DNA from: Pseudorasbora parva
Lineage: Eukaryota > Chordata > Actinopteri > Cypriniformes > Gobionidae
DNA: 64,000 nt
Assembly (NCBI RefSeq): GCF_024679245.1
Contig: NC_090172.1
Coordinates: 2,459,001-2,523,000, forward strand
Direction of reading: 5' to 3'
Positions within the stretch are counted from its first letter, which is position 1; the number at the start of each line of letters is the position of its first letter. Made by a program: the position numbers and the translations under genes. This document shows, piece after piece, positions 20,974-33,184 of this stretch. The notes under the pieces are model-generated. The model had not been told where the DNA came from and did not search any database. It was given only the letters and a program-made list of their open reading frames with translations.

Positions 20974-21844
20974 ATAATTCCAGCCAATCAGAGATGAGAC
21001 TGCTAAATTCTGATTGGCTGGCTTAACAACCTATCACAAAATGCCGATATTCAGGGGGTGGGGCACGATCAATCAAAAATACTCCTGGGTTTCTTCTGAT
21101 ACAAAGTTCTGATGTTAGCTGGTATATAAAATCATCTCCTCCTGACTAACTCCCTTCTATTGAATCCACATGAACGGATCCGGGAAAGTGAAATAATTGC
21201 CTAATATTGCATTAACTCTACTTTAGTGCTGCAGGGATATTGCACAACACCCTCCTCACACTGAACCTCATTGGTCTGTCACCGCTCGTCAATGTCAAAG
21301 TATGTGAAATGACCAATCAAATCAAAGTAGGCGGGGCTTATGTTCACAGAAGCTGCTGAGCGCGAACTCAACGCTTCAGTTTAACGGTCATGAGTGCAAG
21401 ATAAGATAGTAGCTAAACTAAACATTTCATATTTGGCAGTTGTTTAAAGATAGAAATGTTAAGCAACCGATTAAAATAATCAGGCAAACTTTGTTTTAAA
21501 TTAAATATAGGCCTATATAGTTCACATGTAATAATTAGTAACCGTCAATGTGATGAGACAAGAAACATTAACAAAGCCATTTTCATCATATTAGGCTTGA
21601 GATTGATCATGAATATGTACATACTGTGGATGAATTTAATAAACTTATTTACCTAACGTAAATACCCTTCAGTAAATTAACCTGTCTGAATATGATTAAT
21701 AAAACATGGGCTAAATATGAGTTTTCTTTCTTCACTGACACAGACGACAATGAAAAGACTATCATTAAAGCTCAGCTTTTGGAGGGGAAGAGATAAGGAG
21801 ACTGAGAGAAAAAGAAAGAGTGATGGAGATGAGAGAGGAGAGAG
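20974..21844. other. No gene; CCAAT hairpin at the left
   Basis: Two perfect 13-bp arms, CCAGCCAATCAGA (20980-20992) and TCTGATTGGCTGG (21009-21021), frame a 16-base loop and contain inverted CCAAT boxes. The rest shows nothing recognisable apart from a purine-rich patch near 21780-21845. Confidence 0.45.
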
Positions 21845-22212
21845 CAGGTTTATCTGTGGAAATAGCCAATAATACATTGTACAGGTCAAAATTATCCATT
21901 TTTCTTTTATGCCAAAAATCATTAGGATTTTAAGATCATGTTCCATAAAGATATTTAGTAAATGTCCTACCGTAAATATATTAAAAGTGTATTATTGGTA
22001 GTGATATGCATTAATAAAGACTTCATTTGGTCAACTTTAAAGGAGATTTTCTAAATATTTAGACTTATTTGCACCCTTAGATTCCAGATTTTCAAATATT
22101 GTCCTTACAAACCAAACATCACTGGAAAGATTATTTATTCAGCTTTCGTATGATGTATACATCTCACATTTTTTTTAAAGACCCTTATATGGTTTTGTGG
22201 TCCTAGGTCACA
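21845..22212 (-). repeat. TGTGACCCTGGACCAC-type repeat, copy 2, truncated
   Basis: Inverted relative to the copy at 5335. Contains CAATAATACATTGTACAGG, TGCCAAAAATCATTAGGAT and GTCCTACCGTAAATATATT, and ends GGTTTTGTGGTCCTAGGTCACA. Its other terminus is missing. Confidence 0.85.
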
Positions 22213-22482
22213 TTTATTTATGAAATGTTTTAGAGGAGTAATGGAATATAATTACAATTATAATTAATAAACACATGACTATATTAATATAACAGCATTT
22301 GATATGAATAAATACAACATTTCTGCCCAAACAGTTCATTTACTACATGATTGTAGAGAGTCATCTGTTTGTTCTCTGAACATTTTTAATTTTAATATAA
22401 ATTTAACAAAAAGGGGAAAAAATACATTGCTTCTAAACAAAAACATACTGCAATTATATTGCATTACTCCTCGAAGTCATTT

Positions 22483-22860
22483 GTAACCCTGGAGCACTTC
22501 ACCAGTCCTGCGTCTCGAGGGTTTATCAACAACACATGTTATGGGTCAAAATTATCCATTTTTCTTTTATGCCAAAAATCATTAGGATATTAAGATCATG
22601 TTCCATGAAGATATTTAGTAAATGTCCTACCGTAAATATATTAAAAGTGTATTATTGGTAGTGATATGCATTGCTAAGGACTGCATTTTGACAAGTGATT
22701 TTCTCAATATTGCACCATCAGATTCCAGATTTCTAAATATTGTCCAATCCTAACAAACCAAACATCAACGGAAAGCTTATTTATTCAACTTTTACATGAT
22801 GCATAAATCTCATTTGCACAAAATTGACCCTTATCGCTGGTTTTGTGGTCCAGGGTCACA
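22483..22860 (-). repeat. TGTGACCCTGGACCAC-type repeat, copy 3
   Basis: Starts TGTAACCCTGGAGCACTTCA and ends GGTTTTGTGGTCCAGGGTCACA, with the same middle as copy 2 located 270 bp upstream in the same orientation. Confidence 0.88.
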
Positions 22861-23103
22861 CATAATCTACTGCTCTGACATTGTTTCAGTGCTATTTCTT
22901 ATCCATTTTTTGGCCTTCATACGTCTTGAAATGCACAACAAACCCTTCTAAAGCTCAAATTTGGGATCTCTACGGCCCTGGAATATGTTTTAGATGCCGT
23001 ATTCGGATGACCGGAGTTGGCAGAGTCACCCAGCACTGTAAAAAAAAGTTACAGCCTGAAATTTTTAAGCACAATCGACTTGGATGTTTAAGTTATTTCA
23101 ACT

Positions 23104-24345
23104 TAAAGGGTTAGTTCACCCAAAAATGTAAATTCTGTCATCAATTCCTCACCCGTCAGACCTCCGTTCATCTTCACACACAGATGAAGATATTAGTGTT
23201 GAAATCCGATGGCTCAGAAAGGCCTTCATTGACACCAATGTCATTTCCTCTCTCAAGACCCATAAAGGCACTAAAGACGTCGTTACAAAGCCCATCTCAC
23301 TACAGCGGCTCGACAATCATTTATGAAGACACGAGAAGAGTTTTTGTGCGCAAAAAAACAAAATAACGACTTATATAGTGATGGCTGATTTCAAAACACA
23401 GATTCGAACGGTTATGTATCAGTGAATTGATTCATGATTCGGATCGCGTGTCAAACTGCTGAAATCACGGCTGCGTCCGAAACCTGGAAAATGTTGCCTT
23501 CGGAGGACACATTTGAAGGCAGGAAGGCATCAAGCAATGTCCGAATCTAATGTTTGCTTCACTTCCTGTCTCCTGAGAGACCTCCATCTGATCGATTTTT
23601 GAAGTCATCATATGTGTGTCCTTCGCTGCTTTTGATATCCCACAATCCTCTGCTTTCCATTCAGGGACAGTCGAGTGTCGAATATAAGATGGCGTCCGAA
23701 AGTTGAGATTTCTGGTCAGTTTGTGTGTAAATGTTAATAACTAATATTTTCCACTTCTGACGTAATTTCTAGCGAGAAATGACTAATGTACTAATTAAAT
23801 ATGTGTTTAGTTCTCACCAAAGCTCGCGCTATTTTGCTGTAGATCATCAAACTGTTACACTGCCTTAGAAGTCTGTCCGAAATTAGTTTAGTAAAGTCCC
23901 TTCGTGCACAAAACGCTGCCTTTCAAGCCATTACCTGATGAGGCAGTCAGGGCAACGAGTCAGCTGTCTAGGTTTTCGGACCGAGCCCGCGATCCGAATC
24001 ATGACTCGATTCACTGATTCATAACCGTTAGAATCTTTGTTTTGAAATCGCCCATCTCTATATAAGTCGTTATTTTGTTTTTTTGGCGCACAAAAACTCT
24101 TCTCTTGTCTTCATAAATGATTGTAGAGCCGCTGTAGTGAGATGGGCTTTGTAACGACGTCTTTAGTGCCTTTATGGGTCTTGAGAGAGGAAATGACATT
24201 GGTGTCAATGAAGGCCTTTCTGAGCCATCGGATTTCAACACTAATATCTTCATCTGTGTCTGAAGATGAACGGAGGTCTGACGGGTGTCCAACCACAGGA
24301 GGAATTAATGACAGAAGTTACATTTTTGGGTGAACTAACCCTTTA
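23104..24345. mobile_element. Foldback element with about 340-bp arms
   Basis: Starts TAAAGGGTTAGTTCACCC and ends GGGTGAACTAACCCTTTA. Arms at about 23104-23445 and 23990-24345 are long inverted copies (CCGATGGCTCAGAAAGGCCT, CATTGACACCAATGTCATTT and beyond). The same peptide-like string appears on opposite strands of the two arms, so the small frames there are artefacts. The central 545 bp carries no recognised gene. It appears to sit inside a decayed CACTGTAAAAAAAAG MITE. Confidence 0.85.
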
Positions 24346-24483
24346 GACTATCTTAAAACTGACTTTAAAAAATGAGTTGCATCTTGTATAACTTATAAAA
24401 AATGCTGAACATTTCTTATCCTATATTAATGAGGTAAACCAGTGTAAAAACCCATGTTGTCATAACTTATTGAACATAATTTT

Positions 24484-24762
24484 GGTAACACTTTATTTTA
24501 GGGTTCAGTTATTAACTATTATCTAGTTGCTTATTATCCTGCATATTACTAGGATATTGTCTGTTTATTAGCACTTATAAAGCTCATATTAATGCCTTAT
24601 TCTGCATGAGCTTATTCTACATCCCTTAATCCGACCCAATACCTAAACTTGAACGCTACAAAAACTACCTTACTAACTATTAATAAGCAGTAAATTAGGA
24701 GTTTATTGAGGCAAAAGTGGGAGTTAATAGTGAATATGTGTTCCCCATACTAAAGTGTTACC
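24484..24762. repeat. GGTAACACTTTA MITE, copy 3, inverted
   Basis: Starts GGTAACACTTTATTTTAGGG, ends CTAAAGTGTTACC; inverted with respect to copies 1 and 2. The internal AAACTACCTTACTAACTATT matches them. Confidence 0.92.
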
Positions 24763-25340
<578 letters not shown>

Positions 25341-25656
25341 ACTCTCTTTGTAACAGCTCAAAAAGGAAAGGGTGGTATGGGTGGCAGAAAGGCCTGTGGG
25401 CTGAGACTGTACTGTAATTTGGCAATACGTACACTAACTACAACTGAGTTAGATCTAACAACGTCTCCCTTTGAGAACAACCAGGAACTCCCACAATTGT
25501 AGTAATATTTCATTAAGTTTATTATTCTAAAATGCTCTCTTTTAGAGTTAGGATTATTCTGTGAAAATGTATAAACTAGATAAATAACGTACGATGACTA
25601 ACTTTCAGGTTGACTTGACAAAGCCAAGTTTGTAATAACTTTTAACAGCTTGGAGT

Positions 25657-26073
25657 TTAAAGGAACTGTATGTAAGAAATGTATTTCAGTGAATCATAAA
25701 ATGGCCGCTGATATGTCACTAGACATTCAGAAATCATGTTAATGTCATATACTCATATCACTGACAGCAGTAGTCCGGCAGGATATTGTCATTAAAAAGT
25801 TGTTGCAGCTCAACTGATGTTGATGATGTCATGTGTTTTGGCCTGAAGCTCCGCCCTCCACCTATCGACCAATCACGAAGTCAGGAGTGTTTCGGGTTGC
25901 CAGATCTGCTCTAGTTACCACAGCTGCAGATCTACAAAAGCTCCTGCAGATCCTGCAGCTAATCTGGCAACCTCGAGTCAGGGGGAGGTGGAGAGGGAGA
26001 CACCGCTCTACAGTCATTTAAAACTGATTGCAGTACCAGTTTTGGCCACAATCTTACATACACTTCCTTTTAA
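25657..26073. repeat. AAAGGAACTGTATGTAAG inverted-repeat element
   Basis: Left end TTAAAGGAACTGTATGTAAG mirrors right end CTTACATACACTTCCTTTTAA. The interior (AAATGGCCGCTGATATGTCA, GCCTGAAGCTCCGCCCTCCA, GGTTGCCAGATCTGCTC) is of a dispersed cyprinid type. The internal frame is not a gene. 25341-25656, before it, shows nothing. Confidence 0.8.
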
Positions 26074-26407
26074 GGTTTTACCCAGAGAAATTAATGCTGT
26101 GTCCCATTTCGCCTACTTATACTACGTCCTAAAAGTAAGTACTCTTTTTGTGAAGAAAAGGTATATACTTTTGAGTGTGTAGCAGAAAAGTATGCAAGCT
26201 TCGGGACTACTTCGCCATCTTTAACGGACTCTGACGCTCAGTTACGAGCATCCCATCACCGTTTATCTGCCCTGTCAATCATCGTCAGATTTGTCACAGT
26301 TCAAATCCTCCTCATTCAGTTTAATCATGCTGCTTACATGTTTTAACTTGTTTGTTAACATGTTTTAACATGAATTAGCAAGTTGCTAGCATGAATTAGC
26401 TTGTTTG
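26074..26407. other. No recognisable gene
   Basis: Includes TTCGCCTACTTATACTACGT and AGTATGCAAGCTTCGGGACT, which look like a short degenerate repeat with paired ends, then AT-rich text (AACATGTTTTAACATG). Nothing coding. Confidence 0.4.
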
Positions 26408-29039
26408 TGTCACAGGATGTTTTGGTGTTTGTTCATGTTTTATATTTATGTACATGTTTTTGAGTTTATCATGTTCACAGTCATGTTTTGTCATGCACTT
26501 CCTGGTTTGTCATGTGATCCTGCCATGTGCTCCCTTGTCTTGTGTTCTGTCATGTCATTGGTTGATTGTTTGATCATTGTTCACAGGGGTCCCTTGTCCA
26601 GTCATTAGTCTGTGTATTTAAGCCCTCATGTTTGCCATGTGTCTTGGTCTGTTATTGAAGGATGTTGTAACCCACGGGTGGTGAGTCAAGTCGGTTCAGG
26701 TCAAGTCGGTTCTGGTCAAGTCGGTTCAGGTCATGTCGGTTCTGGTCAAGTCGGTTCAGGTCAAGTCGGTTCAGGTCAAGTCGGTTCAGGTCAAGTCGGT
26801 TCAGGTCATGTCGGTTCAGGTCATGTCGGTTCAGGTCAAGTCGGTTCAGGTCAAGTCGGTTCAGGTCAAGTTGGTTCAGGTCATGTCGGTTCAGGTCAAG
26901 TCGGTTCAGGTCAAGTCGGTTCAGGTCAAGTCTGTTCTAGTCAAGTCTGCTCTAGTCAAGTCGGGTCATGTCGGTTCTAGTCATGTCGGTTCTGGTCATG
27001 TCGGTTCAGGTCAAGTCGGTTCAAGTCAAGTCTGCTCTAGTCAAGTCGGGTCAAGTCGGTTCTAGTCATGTCGGTTCTAGTCATGTCGGTTCTAGTCATG
27101 TCGGTTCAGGTCATGTCGGTTCAGGTCAAGTCGGTTCAGGTCAAGTCGGTTCAGGTCAAGTCGGTTCAGGTCATGTCGGTTCAGGTCATGTCGGTTCTGG
27201 TCAAGTCTGTTCTGGTCATGTTGGTTCTGGTCAAGTCTGTTCTGGTCATGTTGGTTCTGGTCAAGTCGGTTCAGGTCATGTCGGTTCTGGTCATGTCGGT
27301 TTTGGTCAAGTCGGTTCTGGTCATGTCGGTTCAGGTAAGTCGGTTCAAGTCAAGTCTGCTCTAGTCAAGTCGGTTCAGGTCAAGTCGGTTCAGGTCAAGT
27401 CGGTTCAGGTCAAGTCTGCTCTAGTCAAGTCGGGTCAAGTCGATTCTAGTCATGTCGGTTCTGGTCATGCCGGTTCAGGTCAAGTCGGTTCAAGTCAAGT
27501 CTGCTCTAGTCAAGTCGGGTCATGTCGGTTCAGGTCATGTCGGTTCAGGTCAAGTCGGTTCAGGTCAAGTCGGTTCAGGTCAAGTCGGTTCAGGTCATGT
27601 CGGTTCTGGTCAAGTCGGTTCAGGTAAGTCGGTTCAAGTCAAGTCTGCTCTAGTCAAGTCTGCTCTTGTCAAGTCGGTTCAGGTCAAGTCTGCTCTAGTC
27701 AAGTCGGGTCAAGTCGATTCTAGTCATGTCGGTTCTGGTCATGCCGGTTCAGGTCAAGTCGGTTCAAGTCAAGTCTGCTCTAGTCAAGTCGGGTCATGTC
27801 GGTTCAGGTCAAGTCGGTTCAGGTCAAGTCGGTTCAGGTCAAGTCGGTTCAGGTCATGTCGGTTCTGGTCAAGTCGGTTCAGGTAAGTCGGTTCAAGTCA
27901 AGTCTGCTCTAGTCAAGTCTGCTCTTGTCAAGTCGGTTCAGGTCAAGTCGGTTCAGGTCAAGTCTGTTCTAGTCAAGTCTGCTCTAGTCAAGTCGGGTCA
28001 TGTCGGTTCTAGTCATGTCGGTTCTGGTCATGTCGGTTCAGGTCAAGTCGGTTCAAGTCAAGTCTGCTCTAGTCAAGTCAGGTCATGTCGGTTCAGGTCA
28101 AGTCGGTTCAGGTCAAGTCGGTTCAGGTCAAGTCGGTTCAGGTCAAGTCGGTTCAGGTCATGTCGGTTTAGGTCATGTCGGTTCAGGTCATGTCGTTTCT
28201 AATCATGTCGGTTCAGGTCAAGTCGGTTCAGGTCAAGTCGGTTCAGGTCAAGTCGGTTCAGGTCAAGTCGGTTCAGGTCAAGTCGGTTCAGGTCAAGTCG
28301 GTTCAAGTCAAGTCGGTTCAAGTCAAGTCTGCTCTAGTCAAGTCGGGTCATGTCGGTTCAGGTCATGTCGGTTCAGGTCATGTCGGTTCAAGTCAAGTCT
28401 GCTCTAGTCAAGTCGGGTCATGTCGGTTCAGGTCATGCCGGTTCAGGTCAAGTCGGTTCAAGTCAAGTCTGCTCTAGTCAAGTCGGGTCATGACGGTTCA
28501 GGTCATGTCGGTTCAGGTCATGTCGGTTCAGGTCATGTCGGTTCAGGTCAAGTCGGTTCAGGTCAAGTCGGTTCAGGTCAAGTCGGTTCAGGTCAAGTCG
28601 GTTCAGGTCAAGTCGGTTCAGGTCATGTCGGTTCAGGTCAAGTCGGTTCAGGTCATGTCGGTTCAGGTCAAATCGGTTCAGGTCAAGTCGGTTCAGGTCA
28701 AGTCGGTTCAGGTCAAGTCGGTTCCGGTCAAATCGGTTCAGGTCAAGTCGGTTCAGGTCAATTCGGTTCAGGTCAAGTCGGTTCAGGTCAAGTCGGTTCA
28801 GGTCATGTCGGTTCAGGTCATGTCGGTTCAGGTCAAATCGGTTCAGGTCAAGTCGGTTCAGGTCAAGTCGGTTCAGGTCAAGTCGGTTCAGGTCATGTCG
28901 GTTCTGGTCAAGTCGGTTCTGGTCAAGTCGGTTCTGGTCAAGTCGGTTCAAGTCAAGTCTTTTGTTTATGTTAAAATTCTGTTAATAAACCGCACTTGGG
29001 AAAACCGCACAACCTCGCCTCCCAGTGGACTCCGTTACA
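26408..29039 (+). mobile_element. Solo LTR with a giant internal minisatellite
   Basis: Bounded by TGTCACAGGATG and CTCCGTTACA and by a perfect 5-bp duplication GTTTG (26403-26407 and 29040-29044), so it is a complete single LTR of 2632 bp. A TATTTAAG box (26616-26622) and an AATAAA signal (28984-28989) sit in the usual order. Between them lies about 2.27 kb of 15-bp tandem repeat. Without that array the LTR would be about 360 bp, a normal size. No internal gag-pol remains, which implies loss by recombination between two LTRs. Which retrotransposon family it came from cannot be read. Confidence 0.88.
26685..28956. repeat. 15-bp minisatellite GGTCAAGTCGGTTCA, about 150 units
   Basis: The consensus is GGTCAAGTCGGTTCA with recurrent variants (CATGTC, TCTGG, TCTGCTCTAG, CGGGTC). 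Ordered runs of variants repeat at about 260-290 bp, for example the string around GGTTCAGGTAAGTCGG at 27332, 27621 and 27880, so blocks were duplicated. Units of 15 bp keep frames open (up to 219 codons of VKSVQ or VGSGQ type); these are not proteins. Confidence 0.97.
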
Positions 29040-29044
29040 GTTTG

Positions 29045-29686
29045 TAGCCAACATAATTAAATATATTTTATATAAAGAGCGACGTTGTGAGAAGGTGGTT
29101 CCCGGGGTGAGTGTAAACAGTGCTGAGCGGCTGTGAAAGCGCACATCCAGGCTTCCTCTGGCAGGAACCAGCTGCCCATACTTCCTGTCTAACACACCAG
29201 TTCAGACAGGTTCAGGGCTGAGAATCCCTGTGAAACTCCCATCTGAAGGCATGTTTCTTCAGTCTGAGGGCGTATTGCAACATTTCTTCTTGCTTATTTC
29301 ATCATAGTGCATTTAACATTCAGAGCTGTGTCTGCAGACTCATACGCTTTACATATTTATGCTATGATGACATTGTTATGCAGTTGGCATCAGTTAAAAA
29401 AATAGATTTTTATGTTTTAAGGTTTTGTTGCCCAGGCATTGACATATGACTGATGACCATCATGACCTTAAGATGTTTAGGTTGGTTGCTAGCATATTCT
29501 GACTGCATGGTTGCCTACCAGGGTTGCCAGGTTTTAACAACAAAACCTGCTAAATTGAGCATTTCCGGGGCTATACATCACATAATTGGGCTCACTTCAA
29601 CCCGCGGACATGGAAAAACCACGGGTAAATGCCTACTGTCCTACATCAAATGAACACTTAGAAAAGTGAATAACCCACAGGATTTT
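29045..29686. other. No gene; fragment of a fish repeat
   Basis: Mostly unassigned. Positions 29518-29550 (CCAGGGTTGCCAGGTTTTAA) match the start of a dispersed fish repeat, followed by degenerate text. No coding signal. Confidence 0.4.
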
Positions 29687-29930
29687 AAAGGGATAGGTCA
29701 CCATAAAAAATGAAATTTACTCTTGTTTTTTTAACCAAGCAGATCTCGCCCCCCCCCCCCCCCCCCCATTGACTTTCATAGTATTTTTTTCCCAATGGGC
29801 GACGAGATCCTCCCAATGCGGGCCAAATATTGTCTTTTTTTGCACAGCAGAGCAAATAAATGTATACAGGTTTGGAACAACTTGAGGGAGTCTGTAAATG
29901 ATGACAGAATTTTTTGGGTGAACTGTTAGC
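29687..29930. repeat. AAAGGGATAGTTCACC MITE, copy 1, with poly(C)
   Basis: Left end AAAGGGATAGGTCACCATAA mirrors GATGACAGAATTTTTTGGG. Internal GGTTTGGAACAACTTGAG and TTGACTTTCATAGTATTTTT are typical of this abundant fish family. A run of 19 C (29749-29767) interrupts it. A relative is at 58765-59020. Confidence 0.82.
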
Positions 29931-30211
29931 CTGGGAGAACCCAGACAACTTCCGGCAAATTTAGATTTGCTCTGCCAGTAGCCTGGCTAAGAGCACATTC
30001 AAACCCATTTTTAATCCGTCGAAATCACGGCACCAATCAGAAATGTTGCTTTACACAATGATGACGGCGCAGCGACGGTGAAGCAGATTTTATACATTAC
30101 TAAGATGGATCATCACTTGCTCTAATCAGCTATCGCATCTGTTTTAAGCGATTTAAACTTTTCCTTTTCGTTTAAAACATGAGCAAAGAACAACACTCGA
30201 CTCCCAGATGT

Positions 30212-30360
<149 letters not shown>

Positions 30361-30711
30361 TTTCCAAAGACTCCTCAATATTATTTTATTTTCAAAATAT
30401 TGCAAATCACGCTCTAATTGCAATCCAAATGCCCTAGAGCGGGGGCGAATGCGATCAGAGCTCAATGTTTTCTGTTCGACCGTCAATCCGAGATGTTTCA
30501 GTCGCTCCGAGATGCTTTTAGGGTTTTCCAAATTTTGCACAAATGCTGATGGAGTGGCGGGGGACACTATTATCAGCTATTATCATATTTATTTTACAAC
30601 AATGGTAAAAGTAGTCAGAAGCCATTGCAACATCTTCCTCGAAATCACAAACAGAGAATTGCCGTCTCAGAAGTTTTCTTCGTCGCTCTACATACGTCCT
30701 CATCTGTTGGT

Positions 30712-30713
<2 letters not shown>

Positions 30714-30763
<50 letters not shown>
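30714..30763. repeat. (CA)n microsatellite
   Basis: About 50 bp of CA ending in CACTCGCC. Confidence 0.97.
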
Positions 30764-30766
<3 letters not shown>

Positions 30767-30865
30767 GCCACTTTGGAAATTATTTGTCTATGAAGCTTTG
30801 CCAGACCATAACTCATACTACTGAAAATGCTCTGGTTTTCACCAGGGTAGCGAACTGTTCCTTTA

Positions 30866-31070
30866 AGGCAGGGGTCCCCAATCTTGGTCCTGGAGGGCCA
30901 CTGTCCTGCAGAGTTTAGCTGCAACCCCATTTAAACACACCTGAATCAGCTAATCAATGCCTTTATAGAGCATATTATATAATATATCCTAATATATATA
31001 TCTGATTAGGGTTGGAGCTAAACTCTGCAGGTCGGTGGCCCTCCAGGACCGAGATTTGGGACCCCTGCTT
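30866..31070. repeat. GGGGTCCCCAATCTTGGTCC inverted-repeat element
   Basis: GGGGTCCCCAATCTTGGTCC followed by CTGCAGAGTTTAGCTGCAAC at the left mirrors GGAGCTAAACTCTGCAGG and CGAGATTTGGGACCCCTG at the right. A short fold-back MITE common in fish. Confidence 0.85.
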
Positions 31071-31075
31071 TTAAG

Positions 31076-31260
31076 GCCTCACATTTTGCCCTGGAAGGCC
31101 AATGCACTGCAGAGTTTAGCTCCAGCTATCCAGCTATCTGTGATTTTCTACTGAACCTGAAGCCATTGATTTGCATGTTCAGGTGTGTTTGATTAGGGTT
31201 AGAGCTAAACTCTGCAGGAAAGTGGATCTCATGGGCCAGATTTGAGGATCCTGGCTTTAA
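31076..31260. repeat. Second, diverged copy of the same fold-back repeat
   Basis: TGCCCTGGAAGGCCAATGCA and CTGCAGAGTTTAGCTCCAGC mirror GAGCTAAACTCTGCAGGAA and GGCCAGATTTGAGGATCCTG. It abuts the preceding copy in tandem. Confidence 0.75.
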
Positions 31261-31887
31261 GGTGTCACACTGTAAAATCCAATTAGATAGACTTACTTAA
31301 TAAAAAGCATGCAATCCGATTGCCTTAACAGTGAAAAAAAGTGAAATAGGAATATGTTTTTTAGGAATAATAGGAATAATAGTATTTTTGTGTTTCGCAT
31401 ACTGAATGTTTTTGATCAACTGCGAGGTTTTGCCACAAGTATAGAGGGATTATATCAACCCAATTAAAAGTTTCACAAGGTGTTTATGACGTGAATTTTA
31501 GCAATATAATTGTAAACGATCATTATAAGACATTGAGGAAAGTATTACATAGGTTGGTTTTAAAAGGTGACCCTAATTTCTGACTTAATCGTTAACTATA
31601 GTTAATTATTCAATCAGAAGCTAGATCAACTTTTAAAAGCAACCTATTTATTACTTATCTTTTAAAAACCAAATAACTGCGATTCCTTGTTGCGTTGCTA
31701 CATCAATAGGAATAATATGAATGATCCCAGAGCCCAACCAAAGGAAACACTGATCCCCATAATGGTGATTTTTCTTATTGACAAAATGGCACTTAAATCA
31801 ATCAATTCATCTTAACTTGGGTTTTCTGAGTAAACGATGTATAGTGTGTGAATAGTACAGATTAATAGATTTTTTTTTACAATTAAG
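31261..31887. other. AT-rich, no gene
   Basis: No open frame, no recognised repeat. Possibly old decayed elements. Confidence 0.4.
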
Positions 31888-32277
31888 CACTGCAAAAAAT
31901 GCTTTTCTTCCTTAGTATTTTTGTCTTGTTTCCAGTCCAAACATCTAAAAATCCTTAAAACAAGAAGTATTTACTAGACAAGCAAAAGTAATTGTCTTGT
32001 TTTGGGGGAAAATAACTCAAAATGAAGAGAGTTTTTGCTTAAAATAAGATTAATAATCTGCCAATGGGGTGAGAAAAATAATCTTAATTCAAACAGAAAA
32101 CAAGATTATTTTATTTACCCCATAGAAAGATTATTTATCTTATTTTAAGACAAAACTCTCTTAATTTTGAGTTATTTATCCCCAAAACAAGACAATCATA
32201 CTAGTCTAGTAAATGTTTCTTAATGTAAGAATTAAGCAAGACAAAAATACTAAGTAAGAAATGCATTTTTTGCAGTG
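31888..32277. repeat. CACTGCAAAAAATGC MITE, copy 1
   Basis: Starts CACTGCAAAAAATGCTTTTC and ends GCATTTTTTGCAGTG. Internal AGTATTTTTGTCTTGTTTCC and AGAAGTATTTACTAGACAAG match the copy at 52427-52786. Large parts are self-complementary. Confidence 0.88.
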
Positions 32278-32553
32278 AGTTAAGACATTAAGTATAGTTG
32301 GTTAGTTAGTGTTTCTGGTAAACAGTGATGTTTAGTATATAGATTTACAGGGTTGTTTCATATCCCTAATCCTAAACATCCTAAGCAATAGTAATGGAGC
32401 TTGCCTTAGCAAACATTTCTTTAAGAACGCGATTAAGGAGAAAGAGAAAATGAGAGATGAACACGTTCTTCTAAAGGCTGGAGTAGCCCTACGGCCCGCT
32501 GCAGTAATGCTGGTACTGAGAAATTAGCTTGTGTACAGCTGTGACCCACTGGC

Positions 32554-32555
<2 letters not shown>

Positions 32556-32641
<86 letters not shown>
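32556..32641. repeat. (CA)n microsatellite
   Basis: About 86 bp of CA. It faces the (GT)n tract at 32736-32793 across 94 bp. 32278-32555, before it, has no gene. Confidence 0.98.
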
Positions 32642-32643
<2 letters not shown>

Positions 32644-32732
32644 AGGACAGAAGTGAAAGGGGATGTGCACACAGATGCACCGGCTGTCACCGCCAAACTC
32701 ACACAGATGGTGGCCAGCAGAGTGGATATGAG

Positions 32733-32735
<3 letters not shown>

Positions 32736-32785
<50 letters not shown>

Positions 32786-32793
32786 TGTGTGTA
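32736..32793. repeat. (GT)n microsatellite
   Basis: GT tract with two TA-type interruptions, complementary to the CA tract upstream, so the pair could fold into a long hairpin. 32794-33184, after it, has no gene and is AT-rich. Confidence 0.97.
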
Positions 32794-33184
32794 TGCGGGA
32801 GTTTGGCCATGTGTTACAGGTGGAAGTTTTGTAACAGAGGCGTAACTATATCATTTTTTTTTGTCCCCCATAACCACAAAATATTTTGGGGACTTTCCTT
32901 ATGTGCACACAGTGGAAAATGTAATGCTCAGAGGTGGCTCTTTCTATATTAACTCTGCTTAATTTGGTCTTGAAGAAATAAAAATACACTCAACTGAGAC
33001 ATTTTTTGTTTTTAAAAAAAGCTAATGGTATGGTATAGCTCTATGATATTGCTCATATAATTTGGTTTGGCAATTTGAATTTATATTGCATCAGTCTGCA
33101 CATAATTGTAGTGGAAATGAATGCAAGACAGCTTAACTTGCTAATGAAAAACATATTCACAATCAGACCAAGAAAGAAAGATAC

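Noticed and set aside
23184..24292. Two small proteins sharing the same sequence
   Set aside because: They are the two inverted arms of the foldback element read on opposite strands.
26612..29047. Repetitive VKSVQ / VGSGQ frames up to 219 codons
   Set aside because: They arise from a stop-free 15-bp unit inside a solo LTR, in several phases at once.
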